Below are positions 51,733-60,727 of a stretch of DNA of 64,000 nucleotides, one piece after another. Position 1 is the stretch's first letter; each line of letters starts with the position of its first letter. The stretch is from Acidobacteriota bacterium. GTDB lineage: Bacteria; Acidobacteriota; Terriglobia; Terriglobales; Acidobacteriaceae. Under the pieces are notes generated by a model. The model searched no databases and was not told the origin of the DNA. It saw only the letters and a list, made by a program, of their open reading frames with translations. The stretch lies in the NCBI GenBank assembly GCA_018268915.1, contig JAFDVQ010000004.1, forward strand, positions 1 through 64,000, in the 5' to 3' direction. The position numbers and the translations under genes are program-made.

Positions 51733-52422
51733 CTACTTGCCCGGTTTGTGGTTTCCCGGGCGAGTGCGCGTAGTTCCGTCCTCTCCATCCTTGTATTCAA
51801 CTGGTTTCGGTCCGTTGTTGCTGGAGGGCGCGGCGGTCCTGTCATTGCCTTTATGAAGGGGATTGGAACCTGACGTTCCTTCGCCCTTGTAGAGCGGATT
51901 CGATTGAACGGTGGACATCTTGGCCGCGTCTTTCGAAGCTCCGTCCAGCGACTCGACTGCATGCGCGGAGTTGCGCTCATTTAGGTACTCGTGCGGGTCG
52001 CCTGAAACCTGTTTTCCTGTGGCCATGCCGCTGCCCGTTTCGCGAGAAGTGGTCGCGTAGTTGTAATCCGCAGCAACCACGCTGCCGGATTTGCGGCCGG
52101 TTGCCATGCCACTGCCGGTTTCCCGGGCAGTCACGACGCCTGATTCATATGCGGATGGCTGGTTCGACGACGGAACCGCAACGCGCCCCGTTGCCATGCC
52201 GCTGCTGGCTTCGCGGGCGGTGATGGTTATCGGCTGATGCTGACGCTTTCCGGTCGCCATCCCAGTAGCTGCTTCGCGTTCTGAAATGGAAGGGGTGCTT
52301 GATTGTCGACTCTGGGTTGAGGTTGCCTGGGCTGGCTTCTGTTGATTTTTGGATTGTGCTGCCGCAACTGCTGCTGCAATCACGACGACGGCGACAACGT
52401 GAAAGACGATCCTTGGTTTCAA
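51733..52422 (-). CDS. Secreted protein with four GMATG repeats
   Basis: 229 residues: signal peptide (about 1-22), then a Gln/Ser/Thr-rich disordered-looking chain. The pattern (S/A)RE-x3-GMATG(K/R) occurs four times, with GMATG at 54-58, 75-79, 105-109 and 132-136; a second motif SNPL(Y/H)KG occurs twice (174-180, 186-192). The C-terminus is charged (PVEYKDGEDG, RPGNHKPGK). TTG 52422 is the start: GGAGGT lies eight bases upstream and the signal peptide follows. No family recognised. It has its own terminator, so it is an expressed unit rather than chance. Confidence 0.75.
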   Translation of the reverse strand: MKPRIVFHVVAVVVIAAAVAAAQSKNQQKPAQATSTQSRQSSTPSISEREAATGMATGKRQHQPITITAREASSGMATGRVAVPSSNQPSAYESGVVTARETGSGMATGRKSGSVVAADYNYATTSRETGSGMATGKQVSGDPHEYLNERNSAHAVESLDGASKDAAKMSTVQSNPLYKGEGTSGSNPLHKGNDRTAAPSSNNGPKPVEYKDGEDGTTRTRPGNHKPGK

Positions 52423-52777
52423 GGGTGCTGACCTCCTGTACAGGCGCTTCGATCGAGCTCGTGACGAGCGGCCTGGAAGTTGAAGATCAATCGAGCTCCA
52501 GCTGATTCGATCCAGTAAGCGCCCTGAGCACCACTGTGGTAAATACAACCTGCAGGTGGCTCACTCCCACGTAGGTACTGGCCCGCTCAAAGGGGTGTGT
52601 ACAGGCTTCAGCAGGCTCGTCAACCTAGAGGGCGGAAAGGCCGGGCTCCAACTCGATGATTGCAATGGAACAGAGCAGGAGCTGCTGTCTTTAATGCGGT
52701 TCATTGGCGAATGCAGATGCGGCTTGCAGGTGCGGACTGATTTAACGTTGATTCCATGACTGAAGTGTAGGGTTGGC
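52423..52777. other. Gene-free stretch upstream of the GMATG-repeat gene
   Basis: 355 bases. The left end holds the GGAGGT ribosome-binding site of the repeat gene (52431-52436). A 67-codon plus-strand frame from GTG 52556 lacks a ribosome-binding site and any known motif, and I do not call it. No convincing promoter or RNA structure was found. Confidence 0.4.
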
Positions 52778-53185
52778 TCAGAGATTTACGGATTCGCCGC
52801 CCCAGGTCTCCGGCTCCACGTCAGCCAGCGTCTCGGTGAAATCCCAGTAGTGGCCGTTGAAGTCCTGGGCGTTGTACTGTCGCTCGCCGTAGATGTGGTC
52901 CTTGGGTTCGGTAAGGATGATGGCCCCACTTGCTCGAGCCCGTTCACAGTGGGCGAGCGCGTCCCCGATGCGTACCTGCGTGATGCTGGAGCGATTCGGT
53001 TTTACATCGCCTTCAGCGATGGTGAAACAGCCTTCGCCGGCACGCATCTGGATGCGGTGATTGGCGATGCGCAGCCGGACGGTAAACCCGAATGCCTTCG
53101 ACAGCCAATCGGCTGCCACACTGGGATCGGGATAGACAAGAACAGGAATGACCGGGCAAGGGGGAACGGATCGATTTCTGCGCAT
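52778..53185 (-). CDS. VOC-superfamily protein (glyoxalase-like)
   Basis: 135 residues with the paired beta-alpha-beta-beta-beta unit: PVLVYPDPSVAADWLSKAFG at the start and the C-terminal ERQYNAQDFNGHYWDFTETL typical of bleomycin-resistance/glyoxalase relatives. The substrate is not evident. The likely metal residues of glyoxalase I are only partly present. Confidence 0.82.
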   Translation of the reverse strand: MRRNRSVPPCPVIPVLVYPDPSVAADWLSKAFGFTVRLRIANHRIQMRAGEGCFTIAEGDVKPNRSSITQVRIGDALAHCERARASGAIILTEPKDHIYGERQYNAQDFNGHYWDFTETLADVEPETWGGESVNL

Positions 53186-53275
53186 TCTGGCGGGCCTCCA
53201 CGCTGGTAGTTCGAGGAAGCTGAAGGGTAGCGCAAGGGGCCAGCGGAGTCAAAAAACAGGAGATTGCCGGATCGA

Positions 53276-53827
53276 TTAACGACCGTCGGTCTCGGGATCC
53301 GGCGCTTGATTTGACGCGACCTGATTGTCGCCGGGCTTCGCCAGTACGGCAACAACTCTGTAGGTTTCTGATTCGGTTCTATTGCCGTTTACGGCGAGAG
53401 TCCAGCTCAACTTCGCGCTCTGGCCGACGAATTCGGCGTCGGCGCGTTCCGTGAGAGGCATTCCGCAGCTATGTCGGTTGATATAGTTGCCGTTCGCAGA
53501 ATGACGGCTAACGCAATTCACGAGGGCGATGCGTCCATCGGGCAGGCCAAGAGACAGAGTGGTACCAGAAAGCAGGTAAGTAGGAACCGCTTTCTGATCT
53601 TCATTCTGCTTCGGGTCAGGGCAGTTTGCAGGGTCAGGATCGAGCGTGCAAGCACCGGTGACGTCAGCATTTGGGCCGGAGTAGCCCGGGATCACAGCGT
53701 GGTAGACAATATCGCTATCCTGCCGATAAAGAACGTTCACCGAAACCTTTTGGGCTGCGGCGGAACTGACAGAAATAAAGAGAGATAAAACGGCCAGCCC
53801 GAGGACCAGCCAAGGGTTCCTGCGCAT
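53276..53827 (-). CDS. Exported protein of unknown function
   Basis: 183 residues with a signal peptide (LVLGLAVLSLFISVSSAAA). The mature part has four cysteines (GACTLDPDPANC, NCVSRHS, HSCGMP) and beta-strand character (TTLSLGLPDGRIALVNC). It resembles nothing I can name; proteins of this kind are frequent in Acidobacteria. Stands alone upstream of dnaE on the opposite strand. Confidence 0.68.
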   Translation of the reverse strand: MRRNPWLVLGLAVLSLFISVSSAAAQKVSVNVLYRQDSDIVYHAVIPGYSGPNADVTGACTLDPDPANCPDPKQNEDQKAVPTYLLSGTTLSLGLPDGRIALVNCVSRHSANGNYINRHSCGMPLTERADAEFVGQSAKLSWTLAVNGNRTESETYRVVAVLAKPGDNQVASNQAPDPETDGR

Positions 53828-54057
53828 ATGGTCGACCTCTAAAAGTAGCTTTAATTTAAAACTCTACAAACAATTAGATTCCAATTCCCGTGAAAAGTCG
53901 CGTGGGGATTCTCAGCGGTAACGTGACAGAAGGGAATCGCGAACTGTTTGAGTAATCAAAGATTTGTGCACAACGTTTGTTGCATCGCGGTGCATTTCAG
54001 CCCTGTTTTCAACTGAATGCAGCTGAATCGACTCGCTCATAGAATAGACACAGGCTC

Positions 54058-57000
54058 ATGGCTGAATTCACCCATCTCCATCTTCATACGGAATATTCTC
54101 TTCTCGACGGCGCCTGCGACGTCCACAAGCTCATTGATCGTGTGGCTGCGCTTGGGCAGAAGTCCGTCGCCATGACCGATCATGGCAATATTTACGGCGC
54201 CGTGCACTTCTTCAACGCAGCCAAGGCCAAGGGCATCAAGCCGATCCTGGGGTGCGAGCTCTACGTCTGCAAAGCCGAAGACCATCGCGCCGAGACTCCG
54301 AACGACCAATACAACCATCTGCTGGTGCTGGCCGAGAGCGAAGAGGGGTATCGCAACCTTATCCGTCTCACGAGCGAGGCCAGTCTCCACGGTTTCTATC
54401 GAAAGCCGCGAGTCAGTAAGAAATTCCTGGCGGATAACTCCAAGGGCCTCGTCGGGTTCTCTGGCTGCCTCAGCGGCGAGCTCTGTGAAGAACTGATGGC
54501 GGGAAAGTACGAGAAGGCAAAAGCTGTCGCGTCGCAGTACCAGGACATCTTTGGTCGTGGCAATTTCTATCTGGAGATTCAGGATCAGGGGCTTGAAGAC
54601 GAGAAGAAGATCCAGTCTGGCCTCTTTCAACTTGAGAAAGACCTGAACATCCCTCTCGTGCTCACTAATGACTCGCACTATCTCTGCGGGGAAGACTCAC
54701 ACGCACACGATGTGATGCTCTGCGTGCAGACCGGCGCGAAGATCCACGATGCCGATCGGTTCCGATTTGACTCCGACCAGTTTTTCGTGAAGTCGGCCGA
54801 CGAGATGGCGCGTATATTCCCCGATTCGCCCGGCGTGATGGAGCGGACGATGGAGATCGCCGAGCGCTGCAACTTCAAGCTGCATCCGGTCGACAACCCA
54901 TTTCCGGAATTTGCAGTGCCGCCGGGACACACTATCGACAGCTATTTCGAGCAGGTTTGCCGCGAGGGCTTGAGAAAACGTCTCGATACATCGGTGCTCG
55001 CATTGGAGACTCGTGGCGTGCGCCGGTCAACGCCAGCGGAATACGAGTCTCGCCTCAACTACGAGATAGACGTCATCAGGCAGATGAAGTATTCGGGATA
55101 CTTCCTCATTGTTTGGGACTTCATCAAGTTCGCACGAGATAACGGAATTCCCGTCGGTCCCGGACGTGGTTCCGCGACGGGCTCGCTTGTCGCATACTGC
55201 ATGGAGATCACGAACATCGATCCTATGCAGAACGTGTTGCTGTTTGAGCGCTTTCTGAATCCTGAACGCGTGACCATGCCTGACGTCGACGTTGATTTTT
55301 GCCAGAACCGCAGAGGCGAGGTCATTGAATACGTCACTCGCAAATATGGCCGCGAGCAAGTGGCACAGATCATCACCTTCAATACCATGGCCGCAAAGGC
55401 TTCGATCAAGGATTGCGGCCGCGCGATGGACATGCCGTACGGAGATGTCGATCGCATCGCCAAGCTTGTCCCGGCCACCGTTGGCATGACGCTCGAGAAG
55501 GCCCTTGAAGAATCGCCCGATCTCGCCAAAGCCTACGAAAACGACAAGCAGGTCCGCGAACTACTCGATACCGCGAAGAAACTCGAGGGTCTCGTGCGTG
55601 GGGCAGGCGTGCATGCTTCTGCGGTGGTGATCGCGCCGCGGCCGCTCACCGAGCTGGTTCCGCTGAATCGCACAAAGAACGATGAAGTTGTAACCGCCTA
55701 CGACATGAAAGCGGTTGAGAAGATGGGCCTGCTCAAGATGGACTTCCTTGGGCTGGCAACTCTCACGGTTATCACCGATACGGTCAAGCTGATCGAGAAC
55801 ACACGCGGCGAGAAACTCGATATCGAGATGATCCCGATCGATGATCCAGAAACCTTCCGTAGAGTCTTCCATACAGCGCTCACTTCGGGAGTTTTTCAGT
55901 TTGAGTCTTCCGGAATGCGCGACATTTTGCGCCGGTACAAGCCGGATACGGTGGAAGAGCTGACGCAGTTGAATGCTCTCTACCGGCCTGGTCCCATGGA
56001 CATGATCGACGATTTCATCGAGCGCAAGTGGGGCCGCAGGCAAGTCGAATATTTATTACCGGCGCTTGAGAGCATTCTCAAAGATTCGCTCGGCGTAATT
56101 GTGTATCAGGAACAAGTGATGCGCATTGCCAACGTGCTGGCCAGCTATTCGCTTGGTGAGGCAGACCTCCTCCGCCGCGCTATGGGAAAGAAAGACCCTG
56201 CTGCCATGGCGAAGCAGCGCGATCGCTTCCTGGAAGGCGCCCGCAAGTTGGGCCATCCGAAGTCTGCGACCGAGGAGATCTTCGACCAGATGGCGAAGTT
56301 CTCGGGTTACGGCTTTAACAAGTCGCACTCTGCGGCCTATGCATGGGTTGCTTATCAAACCGCGTATTTGAAAACACACTACCCTGTCGAGTTCATGGCC
56401 GCGCTCCTGACGTCGGAAACATCAAAGCCCGAGAACGTAGTCAAGTACATCGGCGAATGCAAAGAGCTTGGTATTCGTGTGCTGCCGCCAGACGCACAAG
56501 TATCGGGAGCACAGTTCACGCCCGTTTCTACTGATAGTGGCGATGCTATTCGCTTCGGCCTGGCCGCGGTAAAGAATGTCGGCGGCAACGCGATCGAGTC
56601 CATCATCAAGGGTCGTGCTGAGCTGGGCGGGCGATTCAAGGATCTGTGGGAGTTCTGCGAGAAGGTCGATCTGCGCGTGATGAACAAGCGGGTGATCGAA
56701 TCGCTGATCAAAGCTGGCGCGCTCGACTCGATGGGCTCGCGCGGCCCACTGTTTGCCGGCATCGACAAGGCGATGGAGAGCGCGCAAAAGGCTCAGAAGG
56801 ACGCGGCCCAGGGACAGGCGGGTCTCTTCGGCCTTTTCGATGAAGGTCCTGCGCACGGAAAGAACGGCCATGATCTCCCCAAGGTTCCCGACTGGGAAGA
56901 GGGCGAGCGGCTCGCGAACGAGAAGGAGGTTCTTGGATTCTTCGTCTCGGGACACCCGCTCGACAAGTACGCCGACAAGATCAAGAATCTAGCCAGCATC

Positions 57001-57573
57001 ATTTCGACGGCTGACGCACTGGAGCGCAAACCGCCGGAGCGCCGCTGGGGCAAAGACTCTGATCCTGCGGATGAGATCCAGGTGGCCGGGATTATTCACG
57101 GGTTCCGCGTGCAGAAGAGCAAGCGCGACGGGAAGCTGTATGCGGTCGGGTCGCTCGAAGATGCGACCGGCAAGATCGAGCTGATCAGTTTCGCTCGCGA
57201 CTACGAACGGCTGACTGAGCAATGGAAGATTCAAGCTCCGGTTGTGATCCGCGGCATGCTGATGGGCGAAGAGGATTCTGCGCCGAAGATTTCGGTGAGT
57301 GGAATTCAGCCGCTCGAAGACGTAAAGGTGAAGCTGCCGAATGCAGTTCGTATCCGCATCAGCCTGGATCGCGCGACTGAGGAGATTCTGGCCGGTTTGA
57401 AGAGCGCTGCGGAAGCCGCGCCGGGACCGGGCAAGGTGATGATCTTCCTCGAAAAGAAGGGGGAATTTCAGGTGATTCTCGAGCCGGAGCAGATGAGCGT
57501 TGCGGCAGATCGCTGCTGGGTTGAGCGCGTCGAGGAACTGACTGGAAAGGGAACCGTTCAGCCGATCGCCTAA
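54058..57573 (+). CDS. dnaE: DNA polymerase III alpha subunit
   Basis: Replicative polymerase. 1171 residues: PHP domain at 1 to ~280 with its metal motifs intact (HLHLHTEYSLLDG, MTDHGN, NDSHY), so proofreading by PHP is possible; polymerase core with PGRGSATGSLVAY and the catalytic aspartates in PDVDVDF (Asp409 and Asp411); beta-clamp-binding and finger regions; and C-terminal OB fold and tau-binding part. Length and order fit the DnaE1 type. A TAGAAT lies 12 bases before the ATG and could be the -10 box. Confidence 0.96.
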   Translation: MAEFTHLHLHTEYSLLDGACDVHKLIDRVAALGQKSVAMTDHGNIYGAVHFFNAAKAKGIKPILGCELYVCKAEDHRAETPNDQYNHLLVLAESEEGYRNLIRLTSEASLHGFYRKPRVSKKFLADNSKGLVGFSGCLSGELCEELMAGKYEKAKAVASQYQDIFGRGNFYLEIQDQGLEDEKKIQSGLFQLEKDLNIPLVLTNDSHYLCGEDSHAHDVMLCVQTGAKIHDADRFRFDSDQFFVKSADEMARIFPDSPGVMERTMEIAERCNFKLHPVDNPFPEFAVPPGHTIDSYFEQVCREGLRKRLDTSVLALETRGVRRSTPAEYESRLNYEIDVIRQMKYSGYFLIVWDFIKFARDNGIPVGPGRGSATGSLVAYCMEITNIDPMQNVLLFERFLNPERVTMPDVDVDFCQNRRGEVIEYVTRKYGREQVAQIITFNTMAAKASIKDCGRAMDMPYGDVDRIAKLVPATVGMTLEKALEESPDLAKAYENDKQVRELLDTAKKLEGLVRGAGVHASAVVIAPRPLTELVPLNRTKNDEVVTAYDMKAVEKMGLLKMDFLGLATLTVITDTVKLIENTRGEKLDIEMIPIDDPETFRRVFHTALTSGVFQFESSGMRDILRRYKPDTVEELTQLNALYRPGPMDMIDDFIERKWGRRQVEYLLPALESILKDSLGVIVYQEQVMRIANVLASYSLGEADLLRRAMGKKDPAAMAKQRDRFLEGARKLGHPKSATEEIFDQMAKFSGYGFNKSHSAAYAWVAYQTAYLKTHYPVEFMAALLTSETSKPENVVKYIGECKELGIRVLPPDAQVSGAQFTPVSTDSGDAIRFGLAAVKNVGGNAIESIIKGRAELGGRFKDLWEFCEKVDLRVMNKRVIESLIKAGALDSMGSRGPLFAGIDKAMESAQKAQKDAAQGQAGLFGLFDEGPAHGKNGHDLPKVPDWEEGERLANEKEVLGFFVSGHPLDKYADKIKNLASIISTADALERKPPERRWGKDSDPADEIQVAGIIHGFRVQKSKRDGKLYAVGSLEDATGKIELISFARDYERLTEQWKIQAPVVIRGMLMGEEDSAPKISVSGIQPLEDVKVKLPNAVRIRISLDRATEEILAGLKSAAEAAPGPGKVMIFLEKKGEFQVILEPEQMSVAADRCWVERVEELTGKGTVQPIA

Positions 57574-57580
57574 ACGAAAT

Positions 57581-57626
57581 GGCAGCCCACCCGGAGAAGC
57601 CGGAGGCTTCCCCGAATCTGGCTGCC
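57581..57626 (+). terminator. Two-level hairpin after dnaE
   Basis: Outer arms GGCAGCC (57581-57587) and GGCTGCC (57620-57626) enclose an inner hairpin GAAGCC-GGAG-like loop-GGCTTC (57596-57610). Begins seven bases after the stop. No T-run. Confidence 0.5.
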
Positions 57627-57775
57627 TGAATCACAAGAAAGGTAAGTAGGCAAAGAGTAGCCCGGTTTCAATTTGTGGCATATACCACAAAAGTTCGCCG
57701 GCTCTAATTCGCACCCAAGACTAGCATTTAGTTGGTTTTGCCGTGCAAATGTGAAGTGCTAGATTCTATCCGAGT

Positions 57776-59998
57776 TCATCTTAGGAATGCCTCTGTGAGT
57801 CCTCCATCGACCGGGAAAATGTGCCCTGATGTGCATCTGGTCTTCGGACTGGCTAGGAACAGGATCGCCTCAGCGCAATCGACTGGGTCGATCGGCTGGT
57901 GAGTCAGAGTTCGCTTTGCGTAAAACGAGGCAAGCACGCTGCGAAGTTCTTCATCCGATTTCGTGTCGTCGAAGGGGATTTTGTACTTCGTCAGCGAGGC
58001 GCGCACACGGTCGCGCGGAAACATTGTGCTGCCCTTCACCACTGTCGCGGGGCTGACCGCATTGACGCGGACGCGAGGCGACAAGGATACAGCCAACTCG
58101 CGGACCAGATGAGAGAGCGCGGCCTTGCTTACGTCGTAGGCTTCGCTGCCGCGTTTTGCGACCACGGCGTTCGCTGAGCTGGTGAGGACAATACTTCCAT
58201 CGAGATTCTGTTCTTCGAATACCCTGGCTGCTTCGTCCGCAAGAATGTAGTTTGCGGTGACGTTGATGTCGAGCGTCGTGGACCAGAGCTCATCTGAGAT
58301 CTGGCCATCGGGCGATGAAGGGAAGAGAGCAGCGGTATTGATCAGGATGTCGATTCCGCCAAACGCAGCGATAGTCGCGCGAATTGCATCTCGAACCGCA
58401 TCGCGCTTCCGGATGTCGACCCGTGTCGATGAGGCGAATTCTTTGTTCGAGATTTTCGCGAGCTCTGCTTCGACGCTCTTCGCAGCCGATTCATCGCGGT
58501 CGGCCACCATCACGTGCGCACCGCGCGAGGCGGCGATGTGGGCTACCTCGCGCCCTATCCCACTGCCGCCGCCGACAACGAGTGCAATGCGCCGGCTCAG
58601 TTCTTTTTCAGGTGGCTGACGGCGAAGCTTGGCCTCTTCCATCGCCCAGTATTCGATCCGGAAAGCTTCGACCGGCGGCAGGGCGACATAGTTGCTGAAG
58701 CTCTTGAAGCTCGCCGGATCCATACCTTCACCGCATTGGGGTAGAGCGTCCTTCACATCTTCAGCTCCGGTAAGGAGGCTTGCACCTTCCATCACGTGGA
58801 TGGCATTGGTGTAGAACTCGCCGGTGATGCGCGCCTCTGTCTTGCTTTTTCCAAAGCTGAACATGCCAAGGCCGGGAATTAGCACAATTGCAGGGCTTGG
58901 GTCGCGGAGCGGCGGAGAGTCTGGCTTCGCGAAGTAGTGATAATAGGTGAAGTACTGTTCGCGGTATTCGCTCAGCGAACGGTCAATCTGATGCTTCAGA
59001 TCGGCAATGCTGCCGCCCTTTGCCCATGGGACAAACATGGGGCGAATCTTGGTACGGATAAAGTGATCAGGGCAACTGGTCCCCAGGTATGCCAGCTCCT
59101 GGGCGTGGGCGGAATTGACGAACTGCAGGACGTCGGGCGAGTCGCTGAAACTTGAAATGAAGCGGTTCTGCGCGCTGACGCGTCCGCGGAGGTAAGGTGC
59201 GATCTCGGTCGCAAGAGCTCTGCGATCTGCGCGCGAAGGCACTGATTCGCCGCCAAATCTCTTTGTACCGATTGCTTCTCCATGCCGCGCGATGAACTGC
59301 CCGATCTGGTCGATGAGGGTGACGGTGTTGAGGTAGCACTCGCGCTGTGTTTCTCCCCAGGTGAAAAGGCCGTGGCCTCCAAGGACGATTCCGTCGCATC
59401 CGGGGTTGTTCTTTACGGCATCACGCATCATCAGGCCGAGTTCGAAGCCGGGTCGCTGCCATGGGATCCAGATCAGCGAGTGGTTGAACTCTCGATTGAA
59501 CTCCTCCATCTTCTGCTTGCCGTTGGCCGATGCGGCCATCGCGATCCCCCAGTCGGGGTGAAGGTGGTCGACGTGCGGGAAGGGAAGAAACCCATGCAGA
59601 GGCGTGTCGATGGACGCGGCAACAGGATTGTCGCCGAAGGTGCAGACGCGATACATCGCTACCATGTCGTCTTCGAAGTCGACACCCTTGTAAATCTTTT
59701 CGAGAGCGAGCAATTTGTCCAGGTACAAGGTGGCGAAGCCGGTGCGCTTAATGCTGCCGAGGTCGCCGCCCGAACCCTTCACCCAAAGGACTTCGACCTG
59801 TTCGCCGGTTAGGGGATCGATCTCCTTGACCTTGGAGCTAGTATTGCCGCCGGCGAAGTTGGTCATGCGCAAATCCGAGCCAAGCAGATTCGAGCGATAG
59901 CGAAGCGCCTCGGGCTCGTCGAGTTTAGCCGCTGTTGCCGGATCCCAGCGATCTTCAAGAAAGCGAAGGGTTGAATCTGCGAGTGTCGCCTGCGACAT
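57776..59998 (-). CDS. rhaEW: Bifunctional rhamnulose-1-phosphate aldolase / L-lactaldehyde dehydrogenase
   Basis: 740 residues, a two-domain fusion. Residues ~1-430 form a class II aldolase (FAGGNTSSKVKE, LHGFLPFPHVDHLHP, GGHGLFTWGE with zinc histidines), which splits rhamnulose 1-phosphate to DHAP and L-lactaldehyde. Residues ~475-740 form a short-chain dehydrogenase (VVGGGSGIGREVA, catalytic Ser in LTSSANAV and YDVSK) that oxidises lactaldehyde to lactate; this fusion is known as RhaEW (YuxG type). ATG 59998 has no clear ribosome-binding site; GTG starts lie a few codons upstream. It follows lutC by 93 bases on the same strand. Confidence 0.93.
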   Translation of the reverse strand: MSQATLADSTLRFLEDRWDPATAAKLDEPEALRYRSNLLGSDLRMTNFAGGNTSSKVKEIDPLTGEQVEVLWVKGSGGDLGSIKRTGFATLYLDKLLALEKIYKGVDFEDDMVAMYRVCTFGDNPVAASIDTPLHGFLPFPHVDHLHPDWGIAMAASANGKQKMEEFNREFNHSLIWIPWQRPGFELGLMMRDAVKNNPGCDGIVLGGHGLFTWGETQRECYLNTVTLIDQIGQFIARHGEAIGTKRFGGESVPSRADRRALATEIAPYLRGRVSAQNRFISSFSDSPDVLQFVNSAHAQELAYLGTSCPDHFIRTKIRPMFVPWAKGGSIADLKHQIDRSLSEYREQYFTYYHYFAKPDSPPLRDPSPAIVLIPGLGMFSFGKSKTEARITGEFYTNAIHVMEGASLLTGAEDVKDALPQCGEGMDPASFKSFSNYVALPPVEAFRIEYWAMEEAKLRRQPPEKELSRRIALVVGGGSGIGREVAHIAASRGAHVMVADRDESAAKSVEAELAKISNKEFASSTRVDIRKRDAVRDAIRATIAAFGGIDILINTAALFPSSPDGQISDELWSTTLDINVTANYILADEAARVFEEQNLDGSIVLTSSANAVVAKRGSEAYDVSKAALSHLVRELAVSLSPRVRVNAVSPATVVKGSTMFPRDRVRASLTKYKIPFDDTKSDEELRSVLASFYAKRTLTHQPIDPVDCAEAILFLASPKTRCTSGHIFPVDGGLTEAFLR

Positions 59999-60091
59999 AT
60001 GCACCACCGATCAGGGAAGAAATCTCAGACTTCGATTGTAAAGCCGGCATTCCGGGAAGGAGGTCTGATCGCAAGGCGCCTTTTTGGGTGG

Positions 60092-60727
60092 TCAGGAGTC
60101 GTCGCGGACGATGATCACGCTCAGGAATCGAGGGCCGTGAACGCCCTTGATCCGGGTCATCTCGATATCTGCTGTCGCAGACGGTCCGGAGATATAGGTG
60201 GCCAGACGAGGAGGGTCAGGGAAACGCGAGAAGTACTCAGGCAGGGTCTCGACGATCTGCGAGGCGTAGAGGATGCAGAGATGGAAATCGGGGAGGAGGG
60301 AAATGACACGCCGGCCCTCTTCTGTGCCATGGTGCAGGACGATCGTGCCGGAATCTGCTATGCCTGCGGACGATGCGGTTAACACACCTTCGCAGGCCTC
60401 GATCTGATCGTGGGTGAGGTCTTTGTCGGGCAGCCAGTTCACACCCTCGCCGAGCCAGTCTGCGGAGAGTCCTGGAGGGATTACGATTTTGTGCTTACCA
60501 CTCAGTTGGATCTGACGCAGGATAGCTTGTCGAATTTCGGCTGGAGCGCACTCCACAACATCGGCTCCGTACTCATGCAGACGCTCAGTCATAAGGTGGA
60601 TGCGGCCGTTCGAGTCGAGCGTCCCGGCACGGATGTAGCCACGAGAGATCTCATCGTAGCGATTTGTCTCACTTCTCGTCGCAGCGCGAATGCGGTCAAG
60701 AATCATCTGGCGGGAATTTGAGATCAT
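60092..60727 (-). CDS. lutC: Lactate utilization protein C
   Basis: Third component of the LutABC lactate oxidase system. 211 residues of the LUD/YkgG fold with VLTASSAGIADSGTIVLHHG (about 111-130) and a C-terminal GPSATADIEMTRIKGVHGP. No iron-sulfur motif, as expected for LutC. Start ATG overlaps the lutB stop by four bases. Confidence 0.92.
   Translation of the reverse strand: MISNSRQMILDRIRAATRSETNRYDEISRGYIRAGTLDSNGRIHLMTERLHEYGADVVECAPAEIRQAILRQIQLSGKHKIVIPPGLSADWLGEGVNWLPDKDLTHDQIEACEGVLTASSAGIADSGTIVLHHGTEEGRRVISLLPDFHLCILYASQIVETLPEYFSRFPDPPRLATYISGPSATADIEMTRIKGVHGPRFLSVIIVRDDS

Noticed and set aside
52556..52759. A 67-codon plus-strand frame in the gap before the VOC gene
   Set aside because: GTG start without ribosome-binding site and no recognisable feature.
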